The notes: generated by a model from the sequence alone, not told the origin. A stretch of 64,000 nt of DNA from Pseudomonas pudica (GCF_015680405.1 NZ_JADLJS010000016.1:46680-110679); one strand, 5' to 3'. Positions 37,389-47,233 are shown, counted from the stretch's first letter. Numbers and translations are program-made.

Positions 37389-37491
37389 GGCAGGGTCCAG
37401 TATCCCGGCCATGGGCGGCCGGCGGCTTTACACAAACCGCCAAGTATAAGCTGTTCGCCGCCCTGACTGGCAGGATAAAAGCGCCCGGCGA

Positions 37492-38166
37492 TCAGTTGTC
37501 GCGGGCACCGCCATAGTAACCGCAGCCTTGCAGGGTCTTGCCGTCGATGCGCAATTCGGCGCGCAGGTGGTGGATGGCGCCGGTGGCGCTGTCTACGCAG
37601 CGTTGTGGCGCGACCCACAGCTCCACGTGCTGGCCGTTGGCTTCGCTGGTCAGGGTCAGGCCACCGCCGGGCACTTCTTCCTCCAGGAAGGGGAGAGGCA
37701 GGGGTTGCTGGCCGACGCGGTTGAGCACCATGCCTTTGCCGCTGGCCTTGATGTCCCATTCCGGTTCGTGGCCGTTGGCGCGCAGGGTCAGCTGCTTGAA
37801 GTTGGGGTCTTCACAGGCGCGCGTGGAAGGCTCCAGACGGTACAGGCGGCGTACTTCCAGCTGGCCGTCGTTGTTGGCCTGCCTGCTGCCGGTGAGGCGG
37901 CCACGGACGTCGGCGAACAGCTTGTCGTTGGCGTCCTTGGCTAGGTTGGCGGCCTCCTGCAGGATGCCCGTGGCGGCGACGTCGTTGATCACGAAGGTGC
38001 GGTTTTCGCTGCACGGCTTGAACAGCAACTGGCCACCGGCGGCACGCAATTCGCCCTGCATGCGCGTGGTGCCGATGTTCGGGTCGCTGGGGGCGTCAGC
38101 CATGAGCTGGCAGCCGGCGAACAGGGGCAGCAGGGCGGTGAGCAGCAGGGTGGGGTTGAGGCGCAT
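37492..38166 (-). CDS. COG3650-like lipoprotein
   Basis: 224 residues with signal peptide and lipobox LFAGC (Cys ~19). The middle holds GELRAAGGQLLFKPCSENRTF and VRGRLTGSR. The C-terminal domain is LRANGHEPEWDIKASGKGMV and VELWVAPQRCVDSATGAIHHL, with GCGYYGG at the end. These are features of the COG3650 envelope family. Six Cys outside the lipobox could form disulphides. The function is unknown. Confidence 0.85.
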   Translation of the reverse strand: MRLNPTLLLTALLPLFAGCQLMADAPSDPNIGTTRMQGELRAAGGQLLFKPCSENRTFVINDVAATGILQEAANLAKDANDKLFADVRGRLTGSRQANNDGQLEVRRLYRLEPSTRACEDPNFKQLTLRANGHEPEWDIKASGKGMVLNRVGQQPLPLPFLEEEVPGGGLTLTSEANGQHVELWVAPQRCVDSATGAIHHLRAELRIDGKTLQGCGYYGGARDN

Positions 38167-38250
38167 GGGGCGGGCTCCGGGGGTCTTTGCCGTGAAAGCA
38201 GGCCACGTTACTCAGGCTGGCGCTGGATCACAAGTTAATGGTTGCCTGTG

Positions 38251-38346
38251 CTGGCCCTATCGCCGGCAAGCCAGCTCCCACAGGCCCCACAACTTTCAGG
38301 AACTGTGGGTTACCTGTGGGAGCTGGCTTGCCGGCGATAGGGCCAG
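38251..38346. repeat. Long inverted repeat, third REP family
   Basis: 34-nt arms are perfect inverted copies: CTGGCCCTATCGCCGGCAAG... on the left and ...CTTGCCGGCGATAGGGCCAG on the right, with ~28 nt between. The symmetry extends outward with small mismatches to about 38242 and 38355. Confidence 0.92.
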
Positions 38347-38372
38347 TACAGGCAATACATTTCTGACAGGTA

Positions 38373-38402
38373 GAAAAAAGGGCCAGTAGATGGCCCTTTT
38401 CC
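38373..38402 (-). terminator. Intrinsic terminator of the liv operon
   Basis: On the minus strand AAAAGGGCCA and TGGCCCTTTTTT form a stem with a short loop, beginning 2 nt after the livF stop. Confidence 0.85.
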
Positions 38403-38404
38403 CA

Positions 38405-39106
38405 TCAACCCCCCAGGTACGCGTCGCGCACCTTCGGGTCGGTCAGCAGTGCTTCCCCAGTACCCTGCATCACCACCCGGCCGTTCTCCAGCACATACGC
38501 TCGATCAGCGATCTTCAGCGCCTGGTTGGCGTTCTGTTCCACCAGGAACACCGTCACGCCATCACGGCGCAGCTGTTCGATGATGTCGAAGATCTGCTGG
38601 ATGATGATCGGCGCCAGGCCCAGCGAGGGCTCGTCGAGCAGCAGCAGCTTGGGCTTGCTCATCAGCGCCCGGCCAATGGCGAGCATCTGCTGCTCGCCAC
38701 CGGACATGGTGCCGCCCCGCTGGATATAACGCTCCTTCAGGCGCGGGAACAGCTGTAGCACCTTGTCCAGCTGCTCCTGGTAATCGCCCTTGTCGGTGAA
38801 GAAACCACCCATCGCCAGGTTTTCCTCGACGGTCAGGCGGGAGAACACGCGGCGGCCTTCCGGCACTACCGCGATGCTCTTGCGCATGATGTGCGAGGAC
38901 GGTTGGCCGACCAGTTCTTCACCCAGGTACTTGATGCTGCCGCTGTGCGCCTGCGGCGAGCCGCACAGGGTCATCAGCAAGGTCGACTTGCCGGCACCGT
39001 TGGCGCCGATCAGGGTAACGATCTCGCCCTGGTTGATCTCTACGTTGACGCTGTGCAGCGCCTGGATCTTGCCGTAGAAGGTGGAAACGTTCTCGAACTT
39101 CAGCAT
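38405..39106 (-). CDS. livF: Branched-chain amino acid ABC transporter ATPase LivF
   Basis: 233-residue ATPase: Walker A GANGAGKST, signature MSGGEQQML, Walker B LLLLDEPSLGLAP. The family N-terminus MLKFENVSTFYGKIQALHSV is intact. It couples ATP hydrolysis to leucine/isoleucine/valine uptake with LivG. It is the last gene of livHMGF, directly abutting livG, and an intrinsic terminator follows. Confidence 0.97.
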   Translation of the reverse strand: MLKFENVSTFYGKIQALHSVNVEINQGEIVTLIGANGAGKSTLLMTLCGSPQAHSGSIKYLGEELVGQPSSHIMRKSIAVVPEGRRVFSRLTVEENLAMGGFFTDKGDYQEQLDKVLQLFPRLKERYIQRGGTMSGGEQQMLAIGRALMSKPKLLLLDEPSLGLAPIIIQQIFDIIEQLRRDGVTVFLVEQNANQALKIADRAYVLENGRVVMQGTGEALLTDPKVRDAYLGG

Positions 39107-39874
39107 TTACGCTTCCCCCAGGTAGGCTTTGATCACGTCAGGGTTGTCGCGGATCTCTTCCGGCGTGCCGTGGGCCAGGGGGGTACCCTGGTTGATCACC
39201 ACGATATGGTCGGAAATGCTCATCACCAGTTTCATGTCGTGCTCGATCAGCAGCACGGTGACGTTGTGCGACTCACGCAGGTAGGCGATCAGCGCCTTGA
39301 GGTCTTCGGTCTCCTTCGGGTTCAGGCCCGCTGCCGGTTCGTCGAGCATGATGATGCGCGGCTGGGTCATCATGCAGCGGGCGATTTCCAGGCGGCGCTG
39401 CTGGCCGTAGGCGAGGGTGCCGGCGGTACGGTTGGCGAACTCGGTCAGGTTGACCTTCTCCAGCCAGTATTGCGCGCGCTCCATGGCCTCCTTCTCGCTG
39501 CGGCGGAAGCTCGGGGTCTTGAACAGGCCGGCGAAGAAGTTGGTGTTCAGGTGGCGGTGCTGGGCGATCAGCAGGTTTTCCAGCGCGGTCATTTCCTTGA
39601 ACAGGCGCACGTTCTGGAAGGTCCGCACCACGCCCTTGCGGGCAATCTGGTGCCCGGCCAGGCCCTGGATCGGCTGGCCATCGAGCAGGATGGTGCCGCC
39701 GCTGGGCTTGTAGAAGCCGGTCAGGCAGTTGAAGACAGTGGTCTTGCCGGCACCGTTCGGGCCGATCAGTGCCACCACCTGTTTTTCCTTGACGGTCAGG
39801 CCCACGCCGTTGACCGCCAACAAGCCGCCGAAGCGCATGCTCAGGCCGCTGACTTGCAGAATTTCGCGGCTCAT
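39107..39874 (-). CDS. livG: Branched-chain amino acid ABC transporter ATPase LivG
   Basis: 255-residue ATPase: Walker [10 protein letters not shown], signature [13 protein letters not shown], Walker [14 protein letters not shown], and the long LivG-type insertion containing [24 protein letters not shown] 39874 overlaps the livM stop (ATGA), and livF follows with no gap. Confidence 0.97.
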   Translation of the reverse strand: MSREILQVSGLSMRFGGLLAVNGVGLTVKEKQVVALIGPNGAGKTTVFNCLTGFYKPSGGTILLDGQPIQGLAGHQIARKGVVRTFQNVRLFKEMTALENLLIAQHRHLNTNFFAGLFKTPSFRRSEKEAMERAQYWLEKVNLTEFANRTAGTLAYGQQRRLEIARCMMTQPRIIMLDEPAAGLNPKETEDLKALIAYLRESHNVTVLLIEHDMKLVMSISDHIVVINQGTPLAHGTPEEIRDNPDVIKAYLGEA

Positions 39875-41127
39875 CGACGCAGCTCCATGTGTGGACGTTG
39901 CATAGGCAGCAGGCCTTGCGGACGCCAGATCATCATCAACACCATCAGCGCACCGAACATCAACATCCGGTATTCGCTGAACTCACGCATCAGCTCGGGC
40001 AGCAGGATCATCACGATGGCCGCGAGGATCACGCCCAGTTGTGAGCCCATGCCGCCGAGCACGACGATGGCGAGGATGATCGCCGACTCGATGAAGGTGA
40101 ACGACTCCGGCGTCACCAGGCCTTGGCGCGCAGCGAAGAAGCTGCCGGCGAAACCGGCGAAGCAGGCGCCCAGGGTGAAGGCCGACAGCTTGATCACGGT
40201 CGGGTTCAGGCCCAGTGCACGGCAGGCGATCTCGTCTTCGCGCAGGGCTTCCCAGGCGCGGCCGATCGGCATGCGCAGCAGACGGTTGATCACGAACAGC
40301 GCCAGCAGGGCCAGCAGCAGGGCCACCAGGTAGAGGAAGATGACCTTGTTGATCGAGTTGTATTCCAGCCTGAAGAACTCATGGAAGGTCTGCATGCCTT
40401 CGGCGGCACGGCGTTCGAAAGTCAGGCCGAAAAGCTCTGGCTTGGGGATGTTGCTGATGCCGTTGGGGCCGCCGGTCCAGTCGGTGAGGTTACGCAGGAA
40501 CAGGCGGATGATCTCGCCGAAGCCGAGGGTCACGATCGCCAGGTAGTCACCGCGCAGGCGTAGAACCGGGAAGCCGAGCAGGAAACCGAAGGTAGCGGCC
40601 ATCAGGCCGGCAATCGGCAGGCATACCCAGAAACTCCAGCCCAGGTAGTGCGAGAGCATGGCGTAGCTGTAGGCGCCAACGGCGTAGAAGCCGACGTAAC
40701 CGAGGTCGAGCAGGCCCGCCAGGCCGACCACGATGTTCAGGCCCAGGCCCAGCAACACGTAGATCAGGATCAGCGTGGCAATGTCGACCGCACCGCGCGA
40801 GCCGAAGAACGGCCACACCAGTGCCGCGACGATCAGGCCCATGATCACGTAGCGCTGGGTCTTCGGCAGGGTCAGGTAGTTGCTGACTGCCGGCGGGATC
40901 AGCTTGCGATCCGAACGGCGGCCCATTACCGAGTTCCACTGCTTGTCGAACAGCACGCGCAGGAACATCAGGACCGAGCACAGGGCAATGATGCTGAGGT
41001 TGAACGAGCCCTGGCTGTGCACGGACAGGCTGATGCCGTCGATGCTCAGTTTCAGGCCCAATACCGGGAAGGCCACGGCCCATACCAGCAAGGCGCTGAA
41101 GAACGCCTGTTTGAGATTTCTGTTCAT
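39871..41127 (-). CDS. livM: Branched-chain amino acid ABC permease LivM
   Basis: A 418-residue inner-membrane permease with ~10 helices and a long N-terminal extension before the conserved [32 protein letters not shown] stretch. The EAA-like loop [21 protein letters not shown] is present. It is coupled by ATGA overlaps to livH upstream and livG downstream. It is the same length class as BraE of P. aeruginosa. Confidence 0.97.
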   Translation of the reverse strand: MNRNLKQAFFSALLVWAVAFPVLGLKLSIDGISLSVHSQGSFNLSIIALCSVLMFLRVLFDKQWNSVMGRRSDRKLIPPAVSNYLTLPKTQRYVIMGLIVAALVWPFFGSRGAVDIATLILIYVLLGLGLNIVVGLAGLLDLGYVGFYAVGAYSYAMLSHYLGWSFWVCLPIAGLMAATFGFLLGFPVLRLRGDYLAIVTLGFGEIIRLFLRNLTDWTGGPNGISNIPKPELFGLTFERRAAEGMQTFHEFFRLEYNSINKVIFLYLVALLLALLALFVINRLLRMPIGRAWEALREDEIACRALGLNPTVIKLSAFTLGACFAGFAGSFFAARQGLVTPESFTFIESAIILAIVVLGGMGSQLGVILAAIVMILLPELMREFSEYRMLMFGALMVLMMIWRPQGLLPMQRPHMELRR

Positions 41128-42047
41128 ACTTTTTCAACCTCCGGGCGGCCCAGGATGCCGGTCGGCCGGAATAGCAGGACAAGAACCAACAAGCCGAATG
41201 CCACCACGTCCTTGTACTGGTCGCCGAAGATATCGGCACCGAACGCTTCGGCCACGCCCAGCACCAGCCCACCGAGCATGGCGCCCGGGATGCTGCCGAT
41301 GCCACCCAGCACCGCCGCGGTGAAGGCCTTCAGGCCCACCAGGAAACCGGCGTTGGGGTTGATCACCCCGTACTGCATGCTCAGCAGCACGGCCGCCACC
41401 GCCGCCAGGGCGGCACCGATGACGAAGGTGAGGGCGATGATGTTGTTGGTGTTGATGCCCAGCAGGTTGGCCATCTTGATGTCCTCGGCACAGGCGCGGC
41501 AGGCGCGGCCCAGGCGGGAACGGGAGATGAACAGGGTGAGGCAGGTCATTGCCACCAGGGTGACCACGAACACCAGGATCTGCATGTAGCTGATCAGTAC
41601 TTCCTCCGCGCCGCCCGGCCCGAACGAGAAGCTTCCGGGGATCAGGTTGGGGATGGACTTGTCCTTGGAGTCTTGCGACAGCAAGACGGTGTTCTGCAGG
41701 AAGATCGACATGCCGATGGCGGAAATCAGCGGGATCAGGCGGTTGCTGTTGCGCAGGGGGCGGTAGGCAACCCGTTCGATGCTGTAGCCATAGGCACTGG
41801 TGACGAAGATCGTCGCGACGAAGGCGACGGTCATGAGGATCGGCAGCGAATGGATACCCATCATGGCCAGGCCAGCCAAGGCGATGAAGGCCACGTAGGA
41901 ACCGATCATGTACACCTCGCCGTGGGCGAAGTTGATCATGCCAATGATGCCGTACACCATCGTGTAGCCGATGGCGATCAAGGCATAGGTGCTGCCGATG
42001 GTCAATCCATTAACCAGTTGTTGGAAGAAATGGTAGATCTCAGGCAT
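41124..42047 (-). CDS. livH: Branched-chain amino acid ABC permease LivH
   Basis: A 307-residue permease with eight or so helices. [47 protein letters not shown] is the conserved start, so I chose ATG 42047 over the 45-codon upstream extension. The loop [21 protein letters not shown] is the cytosolic contact with the ATPases. It overlaps livM by 4 nt. A hairpin in the 184-nt gap separates it from the binding-protein gene. Confidence 0.97.
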   Translation of the reverse strand: MPEIYHFFQQLVNGLTIGSTYALIAIGYTMVYGIIGMINFAHGEVYMIGSYVAFIALAGLAMMGIHSLPILMTVAFVATIFVTSAYGYSIERVAYRPLRNSNRLIPLISAIGMSIFLQNTVLLSQDSKDKSIPNLIPGSFSFGPGGAEEVLISYMQILVFVVTLVAMTCLTLFISRSRLGRACRACAEDIKMANLLGINTNNIIALTFVIGAALAAVAAVLLSMQYGVINPNAGFLVGLKAFTAAVLGGIGSIPGAMLGGLVLGVAEAFGADIFGDQYKDVVAFGLLVLVLLFRPTGILGRPEVEKV

Positions 42048-42182
42048 TACAGCGCTCCTAAAAACCTGATTTGCATTTCGCTGGCGGGGGTAAGGCCAGG
42101 AAACCGCGGGTGACGGTTTTAAGATTTTCAGGTGAGCCGCCCCCGGATCGCGGGGATCAGGCCCATGAACCTCATAAAACAA

Positions 42183-42206
42183 AGCCCACTGCTCGCACAG
42201 TGGGCT
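42183..42206 (-). terminator. Intercistronic hairpin between livK and livH
   Basis: AGCCCACTG (42183-42191) and CAGTGGGCT (42198-42206) form a 9-bp stem, followed on the minus strand by TTGTTTT. It is probably a partial terminator that gives more binding protein than permease. Confidence 0.7.
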
Positions 42207-42231
42207 CGTAGGTCAGCTATTAGTCACGCAG

Positions 42232-43347
42232 TTACTGAGGGGAGACTTCGGTCTTAGGCTTGCCGAAGTGCCATTCGTAGACCACGAACTTGAAGTCTTT
42301 CAGGTCGCCTTTGTCGTCGAACGACAGGTCACCGGTCGGGGTCTTGAAGGTACCTTTGTGGATGGCGGCTGCCACCTTGTCGGCATCTTCGGACTTGGCT
42401 TCCTTGATGCCCTGGGCGATCAGCTCGACAGCCGAGTAGGCCGGGAACACGAACGGGCCGCTTGGGTCCTTGCCGTCAGCCTTGATGGCGTCGACGATCT
42501 TCTTGTTCGCAGGGTCCGCGTCGAACGACTTCGGCAGGGTCACCAGCAGGCCTTCGGAAGCGTTCTGGGCGATCTGCGAGATGGAGTCGTTACCCACGCC
42601 TTCCGGGCCCATGAACTTGGCTTTCAGGCCTTTTTCCTGAGCCTGGCGCAGGATCAGACCCAGCTCTGGGTGGTAGCCGCCGTAGTAGACGAAGTCGACG
42701 TTGTTCTGCTTGAGCTTCTGGATGATCGAGGAGAAGTCCTTGTCACCGGCGTTCAGGCCTTCGAACACGGCAACCTTGGTGCCTTTGCCTTCAAGGGTCT
42801 GCTTGACTGCGGTAGCGATGCCTTCACCGTACTGCTGCTTGTCGTGCAGGACGGCGACCACCTTCGGCTTGACGTGGTCGGCGATGTAGTTGCCGGCAGC
42901 AGGGCCTTGGGCGCTGTCCAGGCCGATGGTGCGGAAGATCAGCTTGTAACCACGGGCGGTGATTTCCGGGGAGGTGGCGGCTGGGGTGATCATGATCACG
43001 CCTTCGTCTTCATAGATGTCGGACGCAGGCTGGGTGGAGCTGGAGCACAGGTGGCCGATGACGAACTTGACGCCATCGTTGACCACCTTGTTGGCGACTG
43101 CAACGGCCTGTTTAGGGTCGCAGGCGTCGTCGTATTCCTTGGCTTCGAGCATCTTGCCATCCACGCCGCCCGCGGCGTTGATATCCTTGATGGCTTGCTT
43201 TGCGCCGATGAACTGCATGTCGCCGTACTGGGTCACAGGGCCGGTCTTGGGGCCCGCAATCCCGATCTTGATGGTATCGGCGGCAAACGAATGGCTGGCT
43301 ACCCCTGCCAGAACCATTGCGGCGAACAGCTTGGAAATCTTGATCAT
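42232..43347 (-). CDS. livK: Branched-chain amino acid periplasmic binding protein
   Basis: 371 residues with a signal peptide (MIKISKLFAAMVLAGVASHSFA) then mature ADTIKIGIAGPKTGPVTQYGD, the start of the LivJ/LivK/BraC family. Signature stretches include EDEGVIMITPAATSPEITARG and FVYYGGYHPELGLILRQAQEKGL. It captures leucine, isoleucine and valine for LivHMGF. GGAG precedes the ATG. A 16-bp palindrome lies about 120 nt upstream. Confidence 0.97.
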   Translation of the reverse strand: MIKISKLFAAMVLAGVASHSFAADTIKIGIAGPKTGPVTQYGDMQFIGAKQAIKDINAAGGVDGKMLEAKEYDDACDPKQAVAVANKVVNDGVKFVIGHLCSSSTQPASDIYEDEGVIMITPAATSPEITARGYKLIFRTIGLDSAQGPAAGNYIADHVKPKVVAVLHDKQQYGEGIATAVKQTLEGKGTKVAVFEGLNAGDKDFSSIIQKLKQNNVDFVYYGGYHPELGLILRQAQEKGLKAKFMGPEGVGNDSISQIAQNASEGLLVTLPKSFDADPANKKIVDAIKADGKDPSGPFVFPAYSAVELIAQGIKEAKSEDADKVAAAIHKGTFKTPTGDLSFDDKGDLKDFKFVVYEWHFGKPKTEVSPQ

Positions 43348-43469
43348 AGTGCTCCACTCATTCTGTTGTAATTCTTATAGTCCTGGCGGCCAGGGCTACA
43401 GACCGGGCGGGATTTGCGGCGTGGCCATGCCAACGCGCAAGCCCACCTTCCCCCGGAACATGTCCCGGA

Positions 43470-43485
43470 ACTGTACCGGTACAGT
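43470..43485. promoter_or_regulatory. Candidate operator upstream of livK
   Basis: ACTGTACCGGTACAGT is a perfect 16-nt palindrome, about 123 nt upstream of the livK start. Its symmetry suits a dimeric regulator. The regulator is unknown. Confidence 0.5.
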
Positions 43486-43658
43486 GTAGAGCGCTGCCCG
43501 AGCGCTTGAAAAGCGGTCGAAAAGTGCCTGCTTCCTGGGTTGTCGCTTGGTCGACACAAAGATACAGAAAGGCGCCATCAAACTGCCTGCATCTGCGATC
43601 CTGCCCCACAAGATCGGGATCAATCGACCAAATTACATATTTGAAACCGGGTTTTTCT

Positions 43659-43695
43659 GCAAAAATGCCGGCCTTTTTTATTGGCCGATTTTTGC
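43659..43695 (+). promoter_or_regulatory. Hairpin upstream of the DUF2288 gene
   Basis: GCAAAAAT (43659-43666) and ATTTTTGC (43688-43695), with an inner GGCC/GGCC pairing, form a hairpin 11 nt before the ATG. It could affect translation initiation. Confidence 0.35.
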
Positions 43696-43706
43696 GGATA
43701 CCACCC

Positions 43707-44018
43707 ATGACTGATCAAACAAGCACCCTCTATGCCAAATTGCTTGGCGAGACGGCAATCATCGAGTGGAAAGCGCTGGAGCGTTTCTGGGCAAAGGGTG
43801 ACCTGATTTGGGTCGACCCCAGCGTTGACCTGATCGCCGTTGCCGAGGCGATGGCCGAGAATCGCAGCGAGATCTTCGCCAAGTGGCGTAGTGATGGCAC
43901 TGTTGGGCCGGTGACCGCCGAGCAGGCCCATGACCTGCAAAGCCGCGACCCAGAGATCTGGGCGGTAGTAGTTTCGCCGTTCATCGTGATCCAGGTGAAG
44001 CGCCCGGCAGAAGCGTGA
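43707..44018 (+). CDS. DUF2288 protein
   Basis: 103 residues beginning MTDQTSTLYAKLLGETAIIEWKALERFWAKGDLI, the conserved start of DUF2288; the ORF extends upstream but without family similarity. It is a small, soluble, acidic protein of unknown function found in gammaproteobacteria and cyanobacteria. Confidence 0.88.
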   Translation: MTDQTSTLYAKLLGETAIIEWKALERFWAKGDLIWVDPSVDLIAVAEAMAENRSEIFAKWRSDGTVGPVTAEQAHDLQSRDPEIWAVVVSPFIVIQVKRPAEA

Positions 44019-44181
44019 TCGCTTTTGGTGCGCAAAAATGCGCAGTAGCCCCGTTTTGGTGCTCGAAGGCGCTCAGGGCGGGTAGAGGGAAGTAACAATT
44101 CGGCGTGGCGGTAACAGTTTACGGGATGCGTAATGGGGCCGCACAGCGGCCCCCGGTTGTTCGAATAGTCAGGAGTCATTG

Positions 44182-45069
44182 ATGAGCACTGCACTACCTT
44201 CGCTTGGATTCGCTGGCATCGGCCTGATGGGCCTGCCCATGTGCCGGCGCCTGTTGGCAGCGGGCTACCCGCTGACCGTATGGAACCGCAGCCCGGAAAA
44301 GTGCGCTGCACTGGTCGCCGCCGGCGCGCGCCTGGCCGGCAGCCCTGCCGAACTGTGCCGCGACAGCGACATGCTGCTGCTGTGCCTGGCCGACACGGCC
44401 GTGGTCCGTGAGGTGGTGTTTGGCGAGCAAGGCATAGCCCAGGGCGGGCGCAGCGGCCAGTTGCTGATCGATTTTTCCAGCCTGGAGCCAACCGCCACCC
44501 GTGAAATGGCTGCCGAACTGGCAGCGCTGTGCGGCATGGCCTGGCTGGACGCGCCAGTTTCCGGCGGCACGCCCGGGGCCGAAGCCGGCACCCTGGCGAT
44601 CATGGTCGGTGGCGAGGCGACCGACCTGGAGCGCGCCCGCCCAGTACTGCAGGTGCTCGGCCAGCGCGTGACGCACATGGGGGCGGTGGGCGCAGGCCAG
44701 GTGACCAAGGCCTGCAACCAGATGATCGTGGCCTGCAATGCCCTGGTGATCGCCGAAGTGGTGGCCTTGGCTGAACAGTCCGGGGTCGACGCGACGCTGA
44801 TCGCCGAAGCACTGGCGGGCGGCTTTGCCGATTCCAAACCGCTGCAGATCCTCGCTCCGCAAATGGCCGAAAGCCGCTTCGAGCCGATCAAGTGGCACGT
44901 GCGCACGCTGCTCAAGGACCTAGATGGCGCGGTCAAGTTCTCCCGCGAGCAAGGCTCGGCGACGCCGCTCAGTGGCCTTGCCGCACAATTGATGCGCCTG
45001 CACGCAAGCCAGGGGTACCTGCAAAAAGATCCGGCGACCCTGGTTGAGCTGTATCGCAGCAAGGTTTGA
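44182..45069 (+). CDS. Beta-hydroxyacid dehydrogenase (3-hydroxyisobutyrate dehydrogenase family)
   Basis: 295 residues from ATG 44182 with AGGAG upstream; a TTG one codon earlier is rejected. The NAD(P) motif GFAGIGLMGLPMCRRL and the substrate motif DAPVSGGTPGAEAGTL are present, with catalytic Lys in GAGQVTKACNQM. Substrates could be 3-hydroxyisobutyrate, tartronate semialdehyde or a related acid. Its last 101 nt overlap the 3' end of the convergent GGDEF-EAL gene. Confidence 0.93.
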   Translation: MSTALPSLGFAGIGLMGLPMCRRLLAAGYPLTVWNRSPEKCAALVAAGARLAGSPAELCRDSDMLLLCLADTAVVREVVFGEQGIAQGGRSGQLLIDFSSLEPTATREMAAELAALCGMAWLDAPVSGGTPGAEAGTLAIMVGGEATDLERARPVLQVLGQRVTHMGAVGAGQVTKACNQMIVACNALVIAEVVALAEQSGVDATLIAEALAGGFADSKPLQILAPQMAESRFEPIKWHVRTLLKDLDGAVKFSREQGSATPLSGLAAQLMRLHASQGYLQKDPATLVELYRSKV

Positions 45070-47233
45070 ACACGCCACCCTGGTGCTGCAGCCGTTCCAG
45101 CAACGAGCGCAGTTCGGCCAGTGGCTCGGGGCGACCCAGCAGGTAGCCTTGCAGATAGTCGCAGCCGTGGGCTTCGAGAAACGCCAGCTGTTCGGCGGTT
45201 TCCACGCCCTCGCTGACTACCTGAAGATGCAGGGTATGCGCCATGACGATGATCGCCTGGACGATCTCGCGGTCCTTCTGGCTGCCCGGCACATCCTGCA
45301 GGAAGCTGCGGTCGATCTTCAGCACATCCAGCGGCAGGCGCTTGAGGTAGGCCAGTGACGAGTAGCCGGTGCCGAAGTCATCGATCGACAGCGTCACGCC
45401 CAGGGCGCGCACGCGTTTGAGCAGGTTGACTGTGCGCTGGATATCCCCCATCAGGGCGTTCTCGGTCACTTCCAGCTCCAGCTGCCGGGGCGCGAGCCCG
45501 GCGTGGAACAGCGCCTTCTCCACTTCGTTGGGCAGTTCGTCGTGGCTGAGAGTGACTGCCGAGCAATTGACCGTGACCTTGAGGTTGCCATGGCCGTGGC
45601 GCTGCAGATAGGCCATGTCGGCGCAGGCGTGGCGCAGCACCCACAGGTCGAGGTCGATGATCAGCCCGTTGGCTTCGGCGATGGCGACAAAACGATCGGG
45701 CCCGAGCAAGCCGTGTTGCGGGTGGCGCCAGCGCACCAGTGCTTCCAGTTTGGCCACTTGCCTGCTGCGCATGTCGAAGATCGGCTGGTAGTGCACGCAC
45801 AGCCCATGCTCCTCGAGCAGGGCCACCCTCAGTTCTTCTTCCAGCTGCAGCGCAATCGAGGCCTGGGTCTTAAGGCTGTCGTTGAAGAAGTTCAGGCTGT
45901 TGCGCCCATTGCCCTTGGACTGGTACAGGGCGAGGTCTGCATGCTTGAGCAGCTCTTCGGCGGTGGTGCCGTCTTCGGGGAAGATGCTGATGCCGATGCT
46001 GGTGGTCATGACCATGCGTCGGCCGCCCAGGTTGATGGGCTCTTTCATCCTCTGCATGATGCGCTGGGCCAGGTGGCGGGCTTCGTCGCGGTTATTGAGG
46101 CTGGTAACCACGCAGAACTCGTCGCCGCCAAGGCGCGCGACCAGGTCGTGGTTGCGGGTGGCGGCCTTGATGTGGCTGGCGATCACCTTGAGCAGTTCGT
46201 CGCCGGCGTCGTGACCGAGGCTGTCGTTGATGCGCTTGAAATGGTCGATGTCCAGGAACATCACTGCCAGGTGGCTTTCCGTTACCTTGTGTTCGGCCAG
46301 GCGTTCAGCGAACACCTGGTTGAAACCGCGACGGTTTACCAGGCTGGTCAGCGCATCGTAGTGCGCAGCCTGCTGCAGCGACGCGCGGGCCTGGTCGAGT
46401 TGGCTGAGCAACACGCTGACCCGGCGCAGGTCGTGTTCCTTGCTTTGCAGCTTCTTGTCGGCCAGTGCGCTACTGATGCTGGCAGCACTGATGAGCAGGG
46501 TAATGAAGCCGATGCCCAGCGCCAGTTGCAAGCTGTTGTCGCCAGAGGGCAGGCGCAGGGCGGTGTCGGCCGGGATGACCAGGGTCATGGCCGACATCGC
46601 GGTGAAATGGGTGGCGACAATACCGCCGGCCATCAGCAGGCTGGCGCCGTACTTCATGGCCTGGTGCAGGTTGCCGCTGCCATGCCGGAAGTAGCGGGCC
46701 AGGTACAGCGCGGTCAGGCTGGTGAGCAGGGCAATGGTGGCCGAGGCCAGCAGCAGGCCGGATTGGTAGTACTGGCGGGCGCCGGTTTCCAGGGCGGCCA
46801 TGCCTACGAAGTGCATCACGATGATACCCAGGCCGATCAGTACCGCACTTTGCAGGTAGTGGTGTGCGCGCATCTGGCTGCGGTCGAGGCTGTGCATGGC
46901 CAACCAGGCGACGGCCAGAGCGATGAGCAGCGAAAGGATGGTCAAGGACACGTCGTAGTGCACTTCCACTGGAGCCTGGAAGGCCAGCATGCTGATGAAG
47001 TGCATGGCCCAGATGCCGCCTGCGAGGCAGCAGGCACCGAGCATGTTCCATTGTCGGTGGGCGGTGGGATCTTCGCTGTGGGATTGGCGCTCGGCCATGT
47101 CCAGGGTGGCGAAGCAGGCCGCACAGGCGACGAAGTAGGCGAGCAGAACCAGGAACGGTTCATGCCGGCAATCAATGACGATGCGCCCGGTTGCCGGCAG
47201 GTCGGCGAACAGTTGCAGCCCCAGCCATTCCAT
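44969..47233 (-). CDS. MHYT-GGDEF-EAL c-di-GMP enzyme
   Basis: 754 residues from ATG 47233, chosen over 47245 because GAGG lies six nt before it. The N-terminal MHYT sensor (residues ~30-235) has seven helices with Met-His-Phe motifs (MHFISM, MHFVGM, THFTAMS), thought to bind metal or sense a gas. The GGDEF domain is intact (ARLGGDEFCVV) with an upstream RNHD inhibitory site. The EAL domain is intact (LEALVRWRHP, DDFGTGYSSL). It may be bifunctional, as reported for P. aeruginosa MucR and NbdA. The last ~34 residues are not family-like and overlap the dehydrogenase gene. Confidence 0.94.
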   Translation of the reverse strand: MEWLGLQLFADLPATGRIVIDCRHEPFLVLLAYFVACAACFATLDMAERQSHSEDPTAHRQWNMLGACCLAGGIWAMHFISMLAFQAPVEVHYDVSLTILSLLIALAVAWLAMHSLDRSQMRAHHYLQSAVLIGLGIIVMHFVGMAALETGARQYYQSGLLLASATIALLTSLTALYLARYFRHGSGNLHQAMKYGASLLMAGGIVATHFTAMSAMTLVIPADTALRLPSGDNSLQLALGIGFITLLISAASISSALADKKLQSKEHDLRRVSVLLSQLDQARASLQQAAHYDALTSLVNRRGFNQVFAERLAEHKVTESHLAVMFLDIDHFKRINDSLGHDAGDELLKVIASHIKAATRNHDLVARLGGDEFCVVTSLNNRDEARHLAQRIMQRMKEPINLGGRRMVMTTSIGISIFPEDGTTAEELLKHADLALYQSKGNGRNSLNFFNDSLKTQASIALQLEEELRVALLEEHGLCVHYQPIFDMRSRQVAKLEALVRWRHPQHGLLGPDRFVAIAEANGLIIDLDLWVLRHACADMAYLQRHGHGNLKVTVNCSAVTLSHDELPNEVEKALFHAGLAPRQLELEVTENALMGDIQRTVNLLKRVRALGVTLSIDDFGTGYSSLAYLKRLPLDVLKIDRSFLQDVPGSQKDREIVQAIIVMAHTLHLQVVSEGVETAEQLAFLEAHGCDYLQGYLLGRPEPLAELRSLLERLQHQGGVFKPCCDTAQPGSPDLFAGTPGLRAGASIVRQGH

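Larger units (their letters stand above)
43348..43706. other. Intergenic region between divergent livK and DUF2288
   Basis: 359 nt without a supported gene. It holds the livK leader and promoter, the palindrome at 43470-43485, and a hairpin at 43659-43695 just before the DUF2288 start. Confidence 0.65.
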
